DNA of 51,607 nt, taken from Salinicola aestuarinus. Lineage in GTDB: Bacteria; Pseudomonadota; Gammaproteobacteria; Pseudomonadales; Halomonadaceae. The number at the start of each line of letters is the position of its first letter. Positions within the stretch are counted from its first letter, which is position 1. Positions 9,677-18,259 of this stretch are shown one piece after another. A program made the position numbers and the translations under genes. The notes under the pieces are model-generated. The model saw only the letters and a list, made by a program, of their open reading frames with translations, did no database searches and was not told the DNA's origin. Location: contig NZ_PZJP01000005.1 of NCBI RefSeq assembly GCF_003206645.1, forward strand, positions 177,227-228,833, given 5' to 3'.

Positions 9677-10539
9677 CCGATACGTCCACCGAAAAACTGC
9701 AGAAGGTGCTGGCGCGGGCCGGCTACGGCTCGCGCCGTGAAATGGAGACCGCGATCAGCGCCGGCCGCGTCAAGGTCAATGGCAAGATCGCAACGCTTGG
9801 CGATCGGGTCGAGGCCCGCGACCGTGTCGCGCTCGACGATCGTCCGCTCAGCCTGCGCGCGGTCGAGGAAGTGCCGCGCCGGGTGATCATGTACAACAAG
9901 CCCGAGGGCGAGCTCTGCACGCGCAAGGACCCGGAAGGGCGGCGCACCGTCTTTGAGCGGCTGCCGCGGCTCAAGGGCGAGCGCTGGATCGCGATCGGCC
10001 GCCTCGACATCAACACCAGTGGCCTGCTGCTCTTCACCACCGATGGCGAACTCGCCAACCGCCTGATGCACCCGTCGCACCAGATCGAGCGTGAGTACGC
10101 CGTGCGCGTCATGGGTGACGTGCAGCGTGAGCACGTGGTCAACATGGTCGACGGGGTGATGCTCGAGGACGGCCCGGCGCGCTTTAGCGACGTGCAGGAG
10201 TTCGGCGGCGAGGGCATCAATACCTGGTTCCATGTGGTCATCATGGAAGGCCGCAATCGCGAGGTCCGCCGGCTGTGGGAGTCCCAGGGACTCACCGTCA
10301 GTCGGCTCAAGCGGGTGCGCTACGGCAGCATCTTTCTCGACAAGCGGGCCAAGGCCGGCGAGTGGCTCGAGCTCTCCCAGGATGAGATCGACGAACTCTC
10401 CACCCTGGCGGGTCTCGAGGCGCGCAAGGTGCCGGAGCTCACCCCGGACGAGAAAAACCGCTGGAACCGTGACAAGAACAAGCGGCGTCCGGTCACGGCG
10501 ATGAAGAAACCGCGTCGGCCGCGTCGCAGCGACGACTGA
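9673..10539 (+). CDS. rluB: RluB, 23S rRNA pseudouridine(2605) synthase
   Basis: 288 residues. An N-terminal S4 RNA-binding domain ([18 protein letters not shown]..., residues 8-55) is followed by the RsuA/RluB catalytic domain. The active-site Asp is in [14 protein letters not shown] near residue 113. The [22 protein letters not shown] stretch is typical of RluB rather than RluE/RluF. A basic Lys/Arg-rich tail (about 260-288) is also typical. Position after scpB is the common gammaproteobacterial order. It modifies a uridine in 23S rRNA. Confidence 0.93.
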   Translation: MTDTSTEKLQKVLARAGYGSRREMETAISAGRVKVNGKIATLGDRVEARDRVALDDRPLSLRAVEEVPRRVIMYNKPEGELCTRKDPEGRRTVFERLPRLKGERWIAIGRLDINTSGLLLFTTDGELANRLMHPSHQIEREYAVRVMGDVQREHVVNMVDGVMLEDGPARFSDVQEFGGEGINTWFHVVIMEGRNREVRRLWESQGLTVSRLKRVRYGSIFLDKRAKAGEWLELSQDEIDELSTLAGLEARKVPELTPDEKNRWNRDKNKRRPVTAMKKPRRPRRSDD

Positions 10540-10553
10540 TCGGCTGGCACAGG

Positions 10554-10601
10554 GGTAACCCCCGGGGCGGGAAAAAACGCTTGCCTGTCCCGGGGGTTAC
10601 C
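10554..10601. terminator. Hairpin after rluB (13-bp arms), overlapping a tRNA promoter
   Basis: Perfect inverted repeat, 10554-10566 (ggtaacccccggg) and 10589-10601 (cccgggggttacc), with a 22-nt loop containing a run of six A. There is no U tract, so it is not a textbook intrinsic terminator. It probably ends or protects the scpA-scpB-rluB mRNA. The right arm occupies the spacer of the promoter described next. Confidence 0.55.
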
Positions 10602-10609
10602 AGTAGTAT
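10581..10609 (+). promoter_or_regulatory. Sigma70 stable-RNA promoter of the tRNA-Lys cluster
   Basis: TTGCCT (10581-10586), a 17-bp spacer, then TAGTAT (10604-10609). It is followed by a GC-rich discriminator (GTGCGCGC), a feature of promoters under stringent control. The first tRNA begins 17 nt after the -10 box, consistent with a short 5' leader. Confidence 0.75.
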
Positions 10610-10626
10610 GTGCGCGCAGTCGGAAG

Positions 10627-10702
10627 GGGTCGTTAGCTCAGTTGGTAGAGCAGTTGGCTTTTAACCAATTGGTCGTAGGTTCGAATCCTACACGACCCAC
10701 CA
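10627..10702 (+). tRNA. tRNA-Lys (anticodon TTT), copy 1
   Basis: 76 nt with CCA encoded. The acceptor stem GGGTCGT pairs with ACGACCC. The D-loop (AGCTCAGTTGGTAGAG) and T-arm (GTAGGTTCGAATCCTAC) are canonical. The anticodon loop CTTTTAA gives TTT at 10660-10662, reading AAA/AAG. Confidence 0.98.
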
Positions 10703-10723
10703 CTTTCCGACGGGTCGCTCGAT

Positions 10724-10799
10724 GGGTCGTTAGCTCAGTTGGTAGAGCAGTTGGCTTTTAACCAATTGGTCGTAGGTTCGAATCCTACACGACCCACCA
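10724..10799 (+). tRNA. tRNA-Lys (anticodon TTT), copy 2
   Basis: Base-for-base identical to copy 1, including the encoded CCA, 21 nt after it. Probably the same primary transcript. Confidence 0.98.
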
Positions 10800-10859
10800 T
10801 CGACTCCCCATCTCGCCGTCATGGCATCGATTCGGCATCCCTTGTCGATCGCACCTTCA

Positions 10860-10935
10860 GGGTCGTTAGCTCAGTTGGTAGAGCAGTTGGCTTTTAACCA
10901 ATTGGTCGTAGGTTCGAATCCTACACGACCCACCA
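10860..10935 (+). tRNA. tRNA-Lys (anticodon TTT), copy 3
   Basis: Identical to copies 1 and 2, 60 nt after copy 2. No separate promoter was recognised in the spacer. The first G of the acceptor stem is at 10860. Confidence 0.98.
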
Positions 10936-11084
10936 TTTTGACCTCCTGTTTTCTCCCGGATGGCTGCCTGTCCGTCTGATGTCTCTGTATGAATCGTTCC
11001 GTTGGTTGCCGGTCTGCAACTGATGCGCTGGGTCAGGCGTGGCGGGTGTGATAAGGATTGATGATCACCTCAGGGAGAACGAGC

Positions 11085-12263
11085 ATGTCAGAGCGTGCAT
11101 CATCGACGCCCTACCGCCACGCGCACGAGCCCATTGGCGATGTCGGCGACGCCTATTCCGGTCGGCTGACGCCGGATCTGGCCGTTAATACCTACCGCAA
11201 TATCGATCGTCTCTTTCCCTCGCGAGTGATCCCGGCCGGCGACGCCGTACGCGCCTTGCCCCCGGCGCCGGCGGATCTCGGCGACCTCTGCCTGCGTGCG
11301 GGGGGCAACGACTACGACCTCTTCGACTATCTGGCACTGAACAGCGTCACGGGCTTGCTGGTGCTGCAGCGCGGGCGCGTGCGCTACGAGACCTACCAGC
11401 GCGGCAACGCCCCCGATACGCGCTGGATGTCGATGTCGCTGGCCAAGTCGGTCACCTCGACGCTTGCCGGCATGGCCATTCGCGATGGCCTGATCGCGGA
11501 GGGACTGGCCGCCCGGGTGGGCGACTATGTGCCGGCACTGGCCGAAAGCGACTATGCGGCGGTCTCGCTGCGCGATCTGCTGATGATGGCTTCCGGTGTC
11601 GGCTGGGACGAGACCTACACCGATCCTGACTCCGATCGGCGGGCGCTACTGCAGGCGCAGCGCGCTCAGCGCCCCGGGGCGACGATGGCGGTGATGGCGG
11701 GGCTACGCCGGGTGGCGGCCGCGGGGACGGTCCACAACTACAGCACCGGTGAGACCCAGATTCTCGCTGAAGTGGTCCGCGGCGCGGTCGGCGGCTCGCT
11801 GAGCGACTATCTCTCGGCGAAGCTGTGGCGCCCCTACGGCATGGAGAGCGATGCTACCTGGTGGATCGAATCGCCGGGTGGCGTCGAGATTGGCGGCAGC
11901 GGGATCGCCGCGACGCTGCGTGACTACGCGCGCTTCGGCCAATTCATGCTCGAGGGCGGGGTGGTGCAAGGGCAACCGACGCTACCCGAGGGCTGGATCG
12001 CGGCGGCGACGCGACCGACGCAGCTGGCCGGCGGAGAGACGCTCGACTACGGCTACATGTGGTGGACCGGTTGGACCGAGGCGTCGCGGCGGGACGGCGC
12101 CTACACGGCGCGCGGTATCCACGGTCAGTACGTCTATATCAATCCGGCGCGGGAGCTGGTGATCGTGCAGCATGCCGCCGCCCCGAAGCCGAAGTTCCGG
12201 ATGGTGATCGAGCCGATGACGTTTTTCGATGCCATCGCGGCCCGCCTTGACGAGGCCACCTGA
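11085..12263 (+). CDS. Serine hydrolase, class C beta-lactamase / 6-aminohexanoate-dimer hydrolase type
   Basis: 392 residues, no signal peptide. The nucleophile motif S-L-A-K is at 118-121 (MSLAKSVTS) and the Tyr motif Y-S-T at 219-221 (HNYSTGET). The GYMWWTGW segment and the conserved ARGIHGQYVYINP end match the beta-lactamase-like/NylB-type carboxylesterase group. Likely a cytosolic esterase or amidase; true beta-lactamase activity is unlikely without export. ATG 11085 has AGGGAG at 11072-11077, spacing 7. It stands alone between the tRNA cluster and the convergent bepA. Confidence 0.85.
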   Translation: MSERASSTPYRHAHEPIGDVGDAYSGRLTPDLAVNTYRNIDRLFPSRVIPAGDAVRALPPAPADLGDLCLRAGGNDYDLFDYLALNSVTGLLVLQRGRVRYETYQRGNAPDTRWMSMSLAKSVTSTLAGMAIRDGLIAEGLAARVGDYVPALAESDYAAVSLRDLLMMASGVGWDETYTDPDSDRRALLQAQRAQRPGATMAVMAGLRRVAAAGTVHNYSTGETQILAEVVRGAVGGSLSDYLSAKLWRPYGMESDATWWIESPGGVEIGGSGIAATLRDYARFGQFMLEGGVVQGQPTLPEGWIAAATRPTQLAGGETLDYGYMWWTGWTEASRRDGAYTARGIHGQYVYINPARELVIVQHAAAPKPKFRMVIEPMTFFDAIAARLDEAT

Positions 12264-12294
12264 GCGGCCTCATCCGCTTGCCGCTCAGCGCGGA

Positions 12295-13776
12295 TCAGAA
12301 ATTCCGCATCGTCTCTCGATAGCCGAGAAAATCCTCGCGCCGGCGCTCGATGCGCCCGGCCATGGCGTAATCGTTCTCGCGCTTGGCGGCATCGCGAGCC
12401 GAGTCGAGCTGGCGAATCGCCGTGTCGATGCGGCCTTCGAGCTGAAGCTGCTCGGCGCGGGCGAGCTGCCCCCAGGCGTCGCGACCGCTGCGCCCGGCCG
12501 CCTCGGCGAGCAGGCCGAAGACGTTGGGGTTCTCCGGGTAGGCTTCGCTCATTCCGCGCAGGACATCGAAGGCACGATCCGGCGCCAGCTGCAAAAGCGC
12601 CTCTGCCTGCACCCACTCGGCGGGGTAGTAGCTCGGCGACACTCTGAGCACGCGCCGGGCGCGCTCGAGCGCCTCCTCGCGGCGATCGGCGGCGTAGGCG
12701 ATTTCGGCAGCGGTGGTGGGAATCAGTGACAGATCCGGATACTCCCGCGTCAGCGCATCGAGACTCGCCAGCGCGTCGTCGTAGTGGTTCTGCGCCGCTG
12801 CCGTCAGCGCCTGCAGGTAGCGCACCGCAGCGGCGGGCGGATGGTCCTGCATCAGCACGGTCATCGCCTGCGCCGGTGTTTCCCGGTTGAGCATCAACAG
12901 CGCCCGCGCTCGAACCATGTCGTAGGTCGGATCGTCGCGGGGTGGCGGGGAGGCGAGCTGGTCGGCGCGGGCCTGGGTATCGCTGATTCGGGATTCGGTG
13001 ATCGGGTGGGTCAGCAGGAATTCCGGCGGGTTGCCACCCTGGAGGGCGGCGAGCTTCTGTAGCGAACGGAACATCTCCGGCATGGCCTGCGGATCGTAGC
13101 CGGCCTTGGCCATGGCATTGATCCCGACGCGATCGGCCTCCTGCTCGAAACGCCGCGAGTAGGCGAGCTGGTCCTGCATGAAGGCGGCCTGGGAGCCCAT
13201 CATCGCGGCGATACCGGCACTGCCGCCGCCGCCCGCGGCGAGCACCATGCCGGCGAGCATGGCGGCCATGGTCGGCAGCTGGGTCTGCTCGACTCGCTCC
13301 ATGCGCCGGGCATAGTGGCGCTGGGCGAGGTGGCCGAGCTCGTGAGCCAGCACCGAGGCGAATTCGCCCTCCTTGGGTGCCGAGGCAAAGAGGCCGGCAT
13401 TGACGCCGACGATACCGCCCGGGACGGCGAAGGCGTTGAGCAAACGGCTCTGCACCAGCGTGACGACGAGACGCTCGTTGGCACCGCTGTAGGGCTGCAG
13501 TTTGGCCAGCATCGAGCGCACATAGGTCTCGGCGATCGGATCCTGCCACTGGTCCGTCTGCGCTCGGAACTGGCGCAGCCAGGCGCGGCCGAGGCGATAC
13601 TCGTCGCCAGTGGTGACCGAGGCGCTGGTGCTGCCGAGATCCGGGAGCTGGTAGGTCGACTGCGCCTCGGCGAGCGGTACGCCGGGGCCGAGCACCAGCG
13701 CCAGCGCGGCACCCGTCGTCCAGCGCCTCGCGAGACGCGTGCGGCGTCGCAAAAAACTCAGGGCTCGTGGCGTCAT
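12295..13776 (-). CDS. bepA: BepA (YfgC), periplasmic M48 metalloprotease and outer-membrane assembly chaperone
   Basis: 493 residues. A basic N-terminus and hydrophobic stretch (about 20-38, ending PLAEAQS) form a signal peptide. The zinc motif HELGH is at 145-149, with further acidic ligands in FEQEADRVG near 211. The C-terminal half is a TPR-like helical array. BepA degrades misassembled LptD/BamA substrates and assists OMP maturation at the BAM complex. It is divergent from the tusA-perM pair, the same arrangement as PA1005-PA1007 in Pseudomonas aeruginosa. Confidence 0.93.
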   Translation of the reverse strand: MTPRALSFLRRRTRLARRWTTGAALALVLGPGVPLAEAQSTYQLPDLGSTSASVTTGDEYRLGRAWLRQFRAQTDQWQDPIAETYVRSMLAKLQPYSGANERLVVTLVQSRLLNAFAVPGGIVGVNAGLFASAPKEGEFASVLAHELGHLAQRHYARRMERVEQTQLPTMAAMLAGMVLAAGGGGSAGIAAMMGSQAAFMQDQLAYSRRFEQEADRVGINAMAKAGYDPQAMPEMFRSLQKLAALQGGNPPEFLLTHPITESRISDTQARADQLASPPPRDDPTYDMVRARALLMLNRETPAQAMTVLMQDHPPAAAVRYLQALTAAAQNHYDDALASLDALTREYPDLSLIPTTAAEIAYAADRREEALERARRVLRVSPSYYPAEWVQAEALLQLAPDRAFDVLRGMSEAYPENPNVFGLLAEAAGRSGRDAWGQLARAEQLQLEGRIDTAIRQLDSARDAAKRENDYAMAGRIERRREDFLGYRETMRNF

Positions 13777-13972
13777 GAGCGTTCTCGTCTGCGGGCGGAT
13801 GAAAGCGACGCAGGCCTTTGTAGGGTTTGCGTTATCATGCTTTGCATCGCAGTCTGCCGCAGTCGCCTGTACGAGTCGACGCCTTGCGCGACGCGGCCGT
13901 CGACTCGCGGGTCAGGAGGCCCGGGAGTTCGACCTTCGACGACCAGGATCGCCACGCCAATCAGGAAGTGCC

Positions 13973-14275
13973 ATGTCTTACGCGCCCGATGAACGCTCCC
14001 ACCCTTCGGCATCGTCCCCGATCAACGCCGGCGAGCCGGACGCGCGCCTCGATGCCACCGGCCTCGATTGCCCGCTGCCGCTGCTCAAAGCCAAACAGGC
14101 ACTCGCCAGCCTGCCCGACGGCGGCGTGCTCGAGGTGATCGCCACCGACCCCGGTTCGTGGCGCGATTTCGAGAGTTTCGCGGCTCACAGCCGCCATGAG
14201 CTCCTCGAGCGCACCGACGAGGCGGGTCGCTATCGCTATCGGCTGCTCAAGGTCGCCAATGAGGAGCGCTCATGA
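13973..14275 (+). CDS. TusA-family sulfurtransferase (PA1006-like)
   Basis: 100 residues. The CPLP motif with catalytic Cys33 (LDATGLDCPLPLLKAKQAL) and the VIATDPGS segment define the TusA/SirA family of persulfide carriers. By position (between bepA and perM) it corresponds to the P. aeruginosa PA1006 protein, which is linked to molybdenum cofactor supply, rather than to tRNA-thiolating TusA itself. ATG 13973 is chosen with AGGAAG at 13963-13968. A longer in-frame upstream region is not TusA-like. Its TGA overlaps the next ATG (ATGA). Confidence 0.9.
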   Translation: MSYAPDERSHPSASSPINAGEPDARLDATGLDCPLPLLKAKQALASLPDGGVLEVIATDPGSWRDFESFAAHSRHELLERTDEAGRYRYRLLKVANEERS

Positions 14276-15354
14276 GTTTGAAGCGTGCCGTTCAGCGCTG
14301 GTTCGAGCGCTATCTGTCGGACGAGGAGGCGATCGTGCTGCTGGCGCTACTGGTCGGCGGTTGCCTGTTGGTGATCTGGCTCGGCCAGGCGCTGGCGCCG
14401 TTTTTCACGGCACTGGTGGTGGCCTTTCTGCTGCAGGGCGTGGTGACCTGGCTCGAGCGGCGGGGGTTACCGCGTCTACTGGCCGTGGGGCTCGTCTTCT
14501 TGCTCTTCGTCGGCGCGCTGCTGGCACTCTGTCTGATCGTACTGCCACTGGTGTGGAATCAGCTCGTCGAGCTGGTGCGCGTGGCGCCCAGCATGTTCGA
14601 CAGCTCCCAGCGCTGGCTTGGCGAGATGCAGCAGCAGTATCCGACCATCGTCACACCGGACCAGATACAGGGCTGGATCGCCACGGCCGGGCGCCAGGCC
14701 TCGCAGCTCGGCCAGCAGGCGGTGACGCTGTCGCTGGCCTCGCTCGGCAGCGTGATGGCGGTAATCATCTATCTGGTGCTGGTGCCGATTCTGGTGTTCT
14801 TTCTGCTCAAGGATCGGGACCGGCTGGCCGCCTTTATGCTCTCGATGCTGCCACGCAAACGGACGTTGATGACGCGAATCTGGCTCGAGATGGATGACCA
14901 GATCGCCAACTACGTTCGCGGCAAGGCGATCGAGATCACGATCGTCGGCAGTGTCGCCTTCACCACGTTCTGGGCGTTCGGCCTGCCCTACGCGGCACTG
15001 CTGGCGCTGATCGTCGGGTTGTCGGTGCTCGTCCCCTATATTGGCGCCGCGGTGGCCACGCTGCCTGTGGCCGCCGTGGCGGGGTTCCACTTCGGCATGA
15101 GCGAGCAGTTCTTCTACGTGCTGGTCGCCTACGCCATCCTGCAGGCACTCGACGGGAATGTGCTGGTGCCGATCCTGTTCTCTGAGGCGGTCAACCTGCA
15201 CCCGGTGTCGATCATCGTGGCGGTGCTGTTCTTCGGCGGGATCTGGGGGTTCTGGGGGATCTTCTTCGCCATTCCGCTGGCGACGCTGATCAAGGCGCTG
15301 GTCACAGCGTGGCCACGGGGCGAGCGCGTGGTGGAGCGACTCGAGACGCCCTGA
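14272..15354 (+). CDS. AI-2E transporter family membrane protein (PerM-like)
   Basis: 360 residues with about eight membrane helices. Paired N-terminal helices (about 18-50) come first, then a long soluble segment (100-150). The hallmark C-terminal part follows, with GLPYAALLALIVGLSVLVPYIGA near 235-260 and GIWGFWGIFFAIPLATLIKA near 325. The family includes PerM and TqsA and exports small molecules; the substrate here is unknown. It overlaps the tusA-like gene by 4 nt, and the pair is conserved with Pseudomonas. Confidence 0.9.
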   Translation: MSLKRAVQRWFERYLSDEEAIVLLALLVGGCLLVIWLGQALAPFFTALVVAFLLQGVVTWLERRGLPRLLAVGLVFLLFVGALLALCLIVLPLVWNQLVELVRVAPSMFDSSQRWLGEMQQQYPTIVTPDQIQGWIATAGRQASQLGQQAVTLSLASLGSVMAVIIYLVLVPILVFFLLKDRDRLAAFMLSMLPRKRTLMTRIWLEMDDQIANYVRGKAIEITIVGSVAFTTFWAFGLPYAALLALIVGLSVLVPYIGAAVATLPVAAVAGFHFGMSEQFFYVLVAYAILQALDGNVLVPILFSEAVNLHPVSIIVAVLFFGGIWGFWGIFFAIPLATLIKALVTAWPRGERVVERLETP

Positions 15355-15371
15355 TTGTCTCGGCGTCTCGG

Positions 15372-15402
15372 CCGTCGACAGCCTCATATCGGCTGTCGAC
15401 GG
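15372..15402. terminator. Inverted repeat between convergent perM and bcp
   Basis: Perfect 12-bp arms, ccgtcgacagcc (15372-15383) and ggctgtcgacgg (15391-15402), with a 7-nt loop. Placed between convergent genes, it is likely a shared transcription-end structure. No U tract is present on either side. Confidence 0.55.
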
Positions 15403-15423
15403 GGACGCTGCTGGGATCGGGCG

Positions 15424-15894
15424 TCAGGCGTTGAGCTCGCGCGCCGCTGTCAGCACCTCGTCGACGTGGCCCGGAACCTTCACGCCACGCCACTCTTGAG
15501 CGAGGCGGCCCTCCGCGTCGATCAGGAAGGTGCTGCGCTCGATGCCCAGGTGTTCCTTGCCGTAGAGCTTCTTGAGCTTGATGACGTCGAACTGGCGGCA
15601 GACGGCCTCGTCACGGTCCGAGATCAGCTCGAACGGATAGCCCTGCTTGGCCTTGAAGTTCTCGTGGGACTTGATGCCGTCCCGCGAGACACCCACCACG
15701 ACGGTATTGGCCGCGGCGAAGGCCTCGATGTTGTCGCGGAAGTCGCCGCCTTCGGTGGTGCAGCCCGGCGTGCTGTCCTTGGGATAGAAATAGATCACGA
15801 CCTGCTGGCCGCGCAGCGCATCGAGCTCAAACGGCGCGCCGCCGGTCGCCTCGGCGGTAAAGTTTTCGACGGGTTCTCCAACGCTGACTGGCAT
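15424..15894 (-). CDS. bcp: Thiol peroxidase Bcp/PrxQ, lacking the usual resolving Cys
   Basis: 156 residues. The peroxidatic Cys45 lies in STPGCTTEGG. In E. coli Bcp a second Cys follows at position 50; here it is Gly50. Cys99 (DEAVCRQFD) is present and is the only other cysteine noticed. The enzyme reduces hydrogen and alkyl hydroperoxides with thioredoxin. Loss of Cys50 means a 1-Cys mechanism or use of another thiol. It is divergent from dapA, as in Pseudomonas. Confidence 0.93.
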   Translation of the reverse strand: MPVSVGEPVENFTAEATGGAPFELDALRGQQVVIYFYPKDSTPGCTTEGGDFRDNIEAFAAANTVVVGVSRDGIKSHENFKAKQGYPFELISDRDEAVCRQFDVIKLKKLYGKEHLGIERSTFLIDAEGRLAQEWRGVKVPGHVDEVLTAARELNA

Positions 15895-16239
15895 GTTGAC
15901 TCTCCAAAACGGTCGATAGGGTAGGGCATCGTCTCATCGCACGCGGATGCCCTTGGCGCACGATACCCGATACCGTGGCACGATGCGGCGTCAGCGACGA
16001 CCACCCCGCTCGCGCCGGGGCTTGGCTGTACACGCCACAGTTGCCTGAGTACCATCTGGGGTTTGCAGAAGTCGGGCCCGCGGCTGGGCTGTTGGCGCAC
16101 ACCGCTTCGGCTATCGTGCCGGTCACCTCGCATCAGGCAAGGCCTGCTTAGGCAGGTCGTATCAGTCGGCGCGTACGAGCCCGCGTCAGACGCGGTGCAC
16201 GGCGCTGAGCCAAATCGGTTTAAGGGAGAGAACGGCAAG
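15895..16239. other. bcp-dapA intergenic region without gcvR
   Basis: 345 bases between divergent bcp and dapA. In Pseudomonas this is where gcvR lies. No open frame here resembles GcvR's ACT domains, and no other gene could be supported. It must carry the promoters of both genes; no convincing sigma70 match was found. A short inverted repeat (cctgc-tta-ggcagg) is near 16142. Confidence 0.55.
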
Positions 16240-17124
16240 ATGATCACAGGCAGCATCGTCGCGTTGGCGACACCGATGAACGCCGGTGGCGAGATCGATT
16301 GGGAAGCGCTGCGGCGTCTAGTGAACTTCCATCTCGAGCACGGCACCGACGCAATCGTCGCCGCGGGCACGACCGGCGAGCCCACCACCATGTCGTTCGC
16401 GGAGCACTTCGACGTGATCCGCACGGTGGTCGAGGAGGTCAACGGCCGCATTCCCGTCATTGCCGGCACCGGTGCCAACAACACCGCCGAAGCGGTCGAG
16501 CTGGTGCGCTACGCCAGCGACGTTGGCGCGGACTACTGCCTGTCGGTTGCGCCCTACTACAACAAGCCGACCCAGGAAGGCTTGTATCGCCACTTCAAGG
16601 CGGTTGCCGAGGCCAGCGAGCTGCCGATCATTCTCTACAACGTGCCCGGCCGCACCGGCTCGGACATTTACAACGAGACAGTCTTTCGCCTTGCCGAACT
16701 CGAGCGCATCGTCGGTTTGAAGGATGCCACCGGCAATCTCGAGCGCGCCGAAGAGTTGATCGATCGCCTCAAGGGCAGCGATTTCGCGCTCTACTCCGGC
16801 GACGACCCGACGGCCTGCGACTTCATGCTGATGGGCGGCCATGGCGACATTTCGGTCTCCGCCAACGTCGTCCCGCGGGCCATGCACGAGCTCTGCGTCG
16901 CCGCGACCGCCGGCCAACGTGACAGGGCACACCAGATCAACGCGCGATTGGCCTCGCTGCATACGGCACTCGGCATCGAAGCCAATCCGATTCCAGTCAA
17001 GTGGGCACTCAACCGCATGGGTTACGCGGGCGAGGGCATCCGTCTGCCGTTGACCTGGCTCTCCGAGCGCTACCACGGCAACGTGGGTGAAGCGCTTCAG
17101 CTGGCGGGCGTCGAACCGACGTGA
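16240..17124 (+). CDS. dapA: DapA, 4-hydroxy-tetrahydrodipicolinate synthase
   Basis: 294 residues, the normal length. The Schiff-base Lys161 is in IVGLKDATG. The catalytic triad members Thr44 (GTTGEPTT) and Tyr133 (LYNVPGRT) and substrate-binding Arg138 are all at their E. coli positions. It condenses aspartate semialdehyde with pyruvate in the first committed step to lysine and meso-diaminopimelate. AAGGGAGAG near 16222-16230 precedes the ATG. It is followed by bamC, a conserved order. Confidence 0.97.
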   Translation: MITGSIVALATPMNAGGEIDWEALRRLVNFHLEHGTDAIVAAGTTGEPTTMSFAEHFDVIRTVVEEVNGRIPVIAGTGANNTAEAVELVRYASDVGADYCLSVAPYYNKPTQEGLYRHFKAVAEASELPIILYNVPGRTGSDIYNETVFRLAELERIVGLKDATGNLERAEELIDRLKGSDFALYSGDDPTACDFMLMGGHGDISVSANVVPRAMHELCVAATAGQRDRAHQINARLASLHTALGIEANPIPVKWALNRMGYAGEGIRLPLTWLSERYHGNVGEALQLAGVEPT

Positions 17125-17218
17125 GTCCAGGCGGTCAGACGTTCGGGGCCCCGCAGGGAGGGGCGCCCGGGCGCGTGGCACTGAAACCTCGTCGAGTTGC
17201 GAACCGCGCCATCATCGA

Positions 17219-17241
17219 GACGCGCTCCCCAGGGGCGCGTC
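17219..17241. repeat. Stem-loop between dapA and bamC
   Basis: gacgcg / cgcgtc outer arms with an inner cccc-a-gggg, in the 160-nt gap between dapA and bamC. It may be an mRNA processing or attenuation structure within the operon, or a chance GC-rich hairpin. Confidence 0.35.
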
Positions 17242-17284
17242 GCTCCGTATTGAAGAATCGCCCGTATCGAAGAAAGGTGGATGC

Positions 17285-18259
17285 ATGAAGCCCATCCTCA
17301 AGTGGATGCCCCTGATGTTGTGCTCGTCCGTTGCACTGAGCGGCTGCGGTCTGTTCCAGAGCGGTTACTACTACGATCGCAACGATGAGTACCGCAATGC
17401 CGAAATGAGCGAGCCGCTGCAGCTGCCGGATTCGCAGAACGCGATCCGCTATCAGGATTCGATGCCGGTGCCGCAGGCCGACAGCGACTTCATGGCTTCC
17501 GAAGCCGATCCCGATGCGCCGCGCCCCGCGCCGCTGGCGGCCAGTGGCAGCAGCGACCAACCCTTCGCCGAGATGCGTAAGGCGGGCAGCGAGAGCTGGC
17601 TGCTGGTGAGCGCCGCGCCGGCGAGCGTGTGGCCGCGGCTGCAGGGCTTCGTCGCCGATCACGGCGTCGAGACCACCGCCATCGACCCGGCCAGCGGACG
17701 CATCGACACCCCGCAAGGGAGCCTGAGCGTGCGTCAGGGCCTGCGCGGCGGAACCAGCGAGGTTCGCTGTGACGTCGGTGCCAGCGCCCAGTGCCTGAGC
17801 GCGGTCAAGGCGTATCTGGAAGCCGGTGGCGATACGGATACCGGCGTCTCTCTCGCCGCTCAGCCGCTGGATCAGAGCGAGCGCATCAAACTGCAGAATC
17901 GCGGCGATAGCTGGCAGCTGGCCCTGGCGCTGGATGGTGAACGCGCCTGGTCGGAGATTCTCTATCAGCTGCAGAACGCCTTCGACGCCGATCGGCTGAC
18001 GCTGGTCGATCAGAACCGCAGCGCCGGGCAGTTCTACGTCGACTATCGCGATCGTGACGCGAGCGCCGGCAGCTGGGGCGGCTGGGCCAATCCGGTGAAC
18101 TGGTTCGGCGAGGATGCCGCGCCGGCTACGCGCTATCGGCTGCAGCTCCAGTCTCAGGCGGACTCGACGACCGTCGGGGTCGAAGATCCCGACGGCGGTC
18201 AGGTACCCGCCAGTGCGTCACGCGATCTGCTCGACGCGATCGCGGCAACGCTGCGCTGA
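17285..18259 (+). CDS. bamC: BamC (NlpB) outer-membrane assembly lipoprotein
   Basis: 324 residues. A lipoprotein signal with Cys21 (VALSGC) is followed by an unstructured tether containing DRNDEYRNAE, typical of the BamC region that contacts BamD. Two helix-grip domains come next (about 98-195 and 205-324; RAWSEILYQLQNAF and DQNRSAGQFYVDY). It is a non-essential subunit of the BAM complex that inserts beta-barrel proteins. The ATG at 17285 is preferred over one 4 nt upstream in another frame; AAAGGTGG lies just before. It shares one base with the next gene's ATG. Confidence 0.9.
   Translation: MKPILKWMPLMLCSSVALSGCGLFQSGYYYDRNDEYRNAEMSEPLQLPDSQNAIRYQDSMPVPQADSDFMASEADPDAPRPAPLAASGSSDQPFAEMRKAGSESWLLVSAAPASVWPRLQGFVADHGVETTAIDPASGRIDTPQGSLSVRQGLRGGTSEVRCDVGASAQCLSAVKAYLEAGGDTDTGVSLAAQPLDQSERIKLQNRGDSWQLALALDGERAWSEILYQLQNAFDADRLTLVDQNRSAGQFYVDYRDRDASAGSWGGWANPVNWFGEDAAPATRYRLQLQSQADSTTVGVEDPDGGQVPASASRDLLDAIAATLR

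Noticed and set aside
12134..13549. 471-codon minus-strand open frame alongside bepA
   Set aside because: An out-of-frame shadow of bepA; its product is low-complexity Arg/Gly/Ala.
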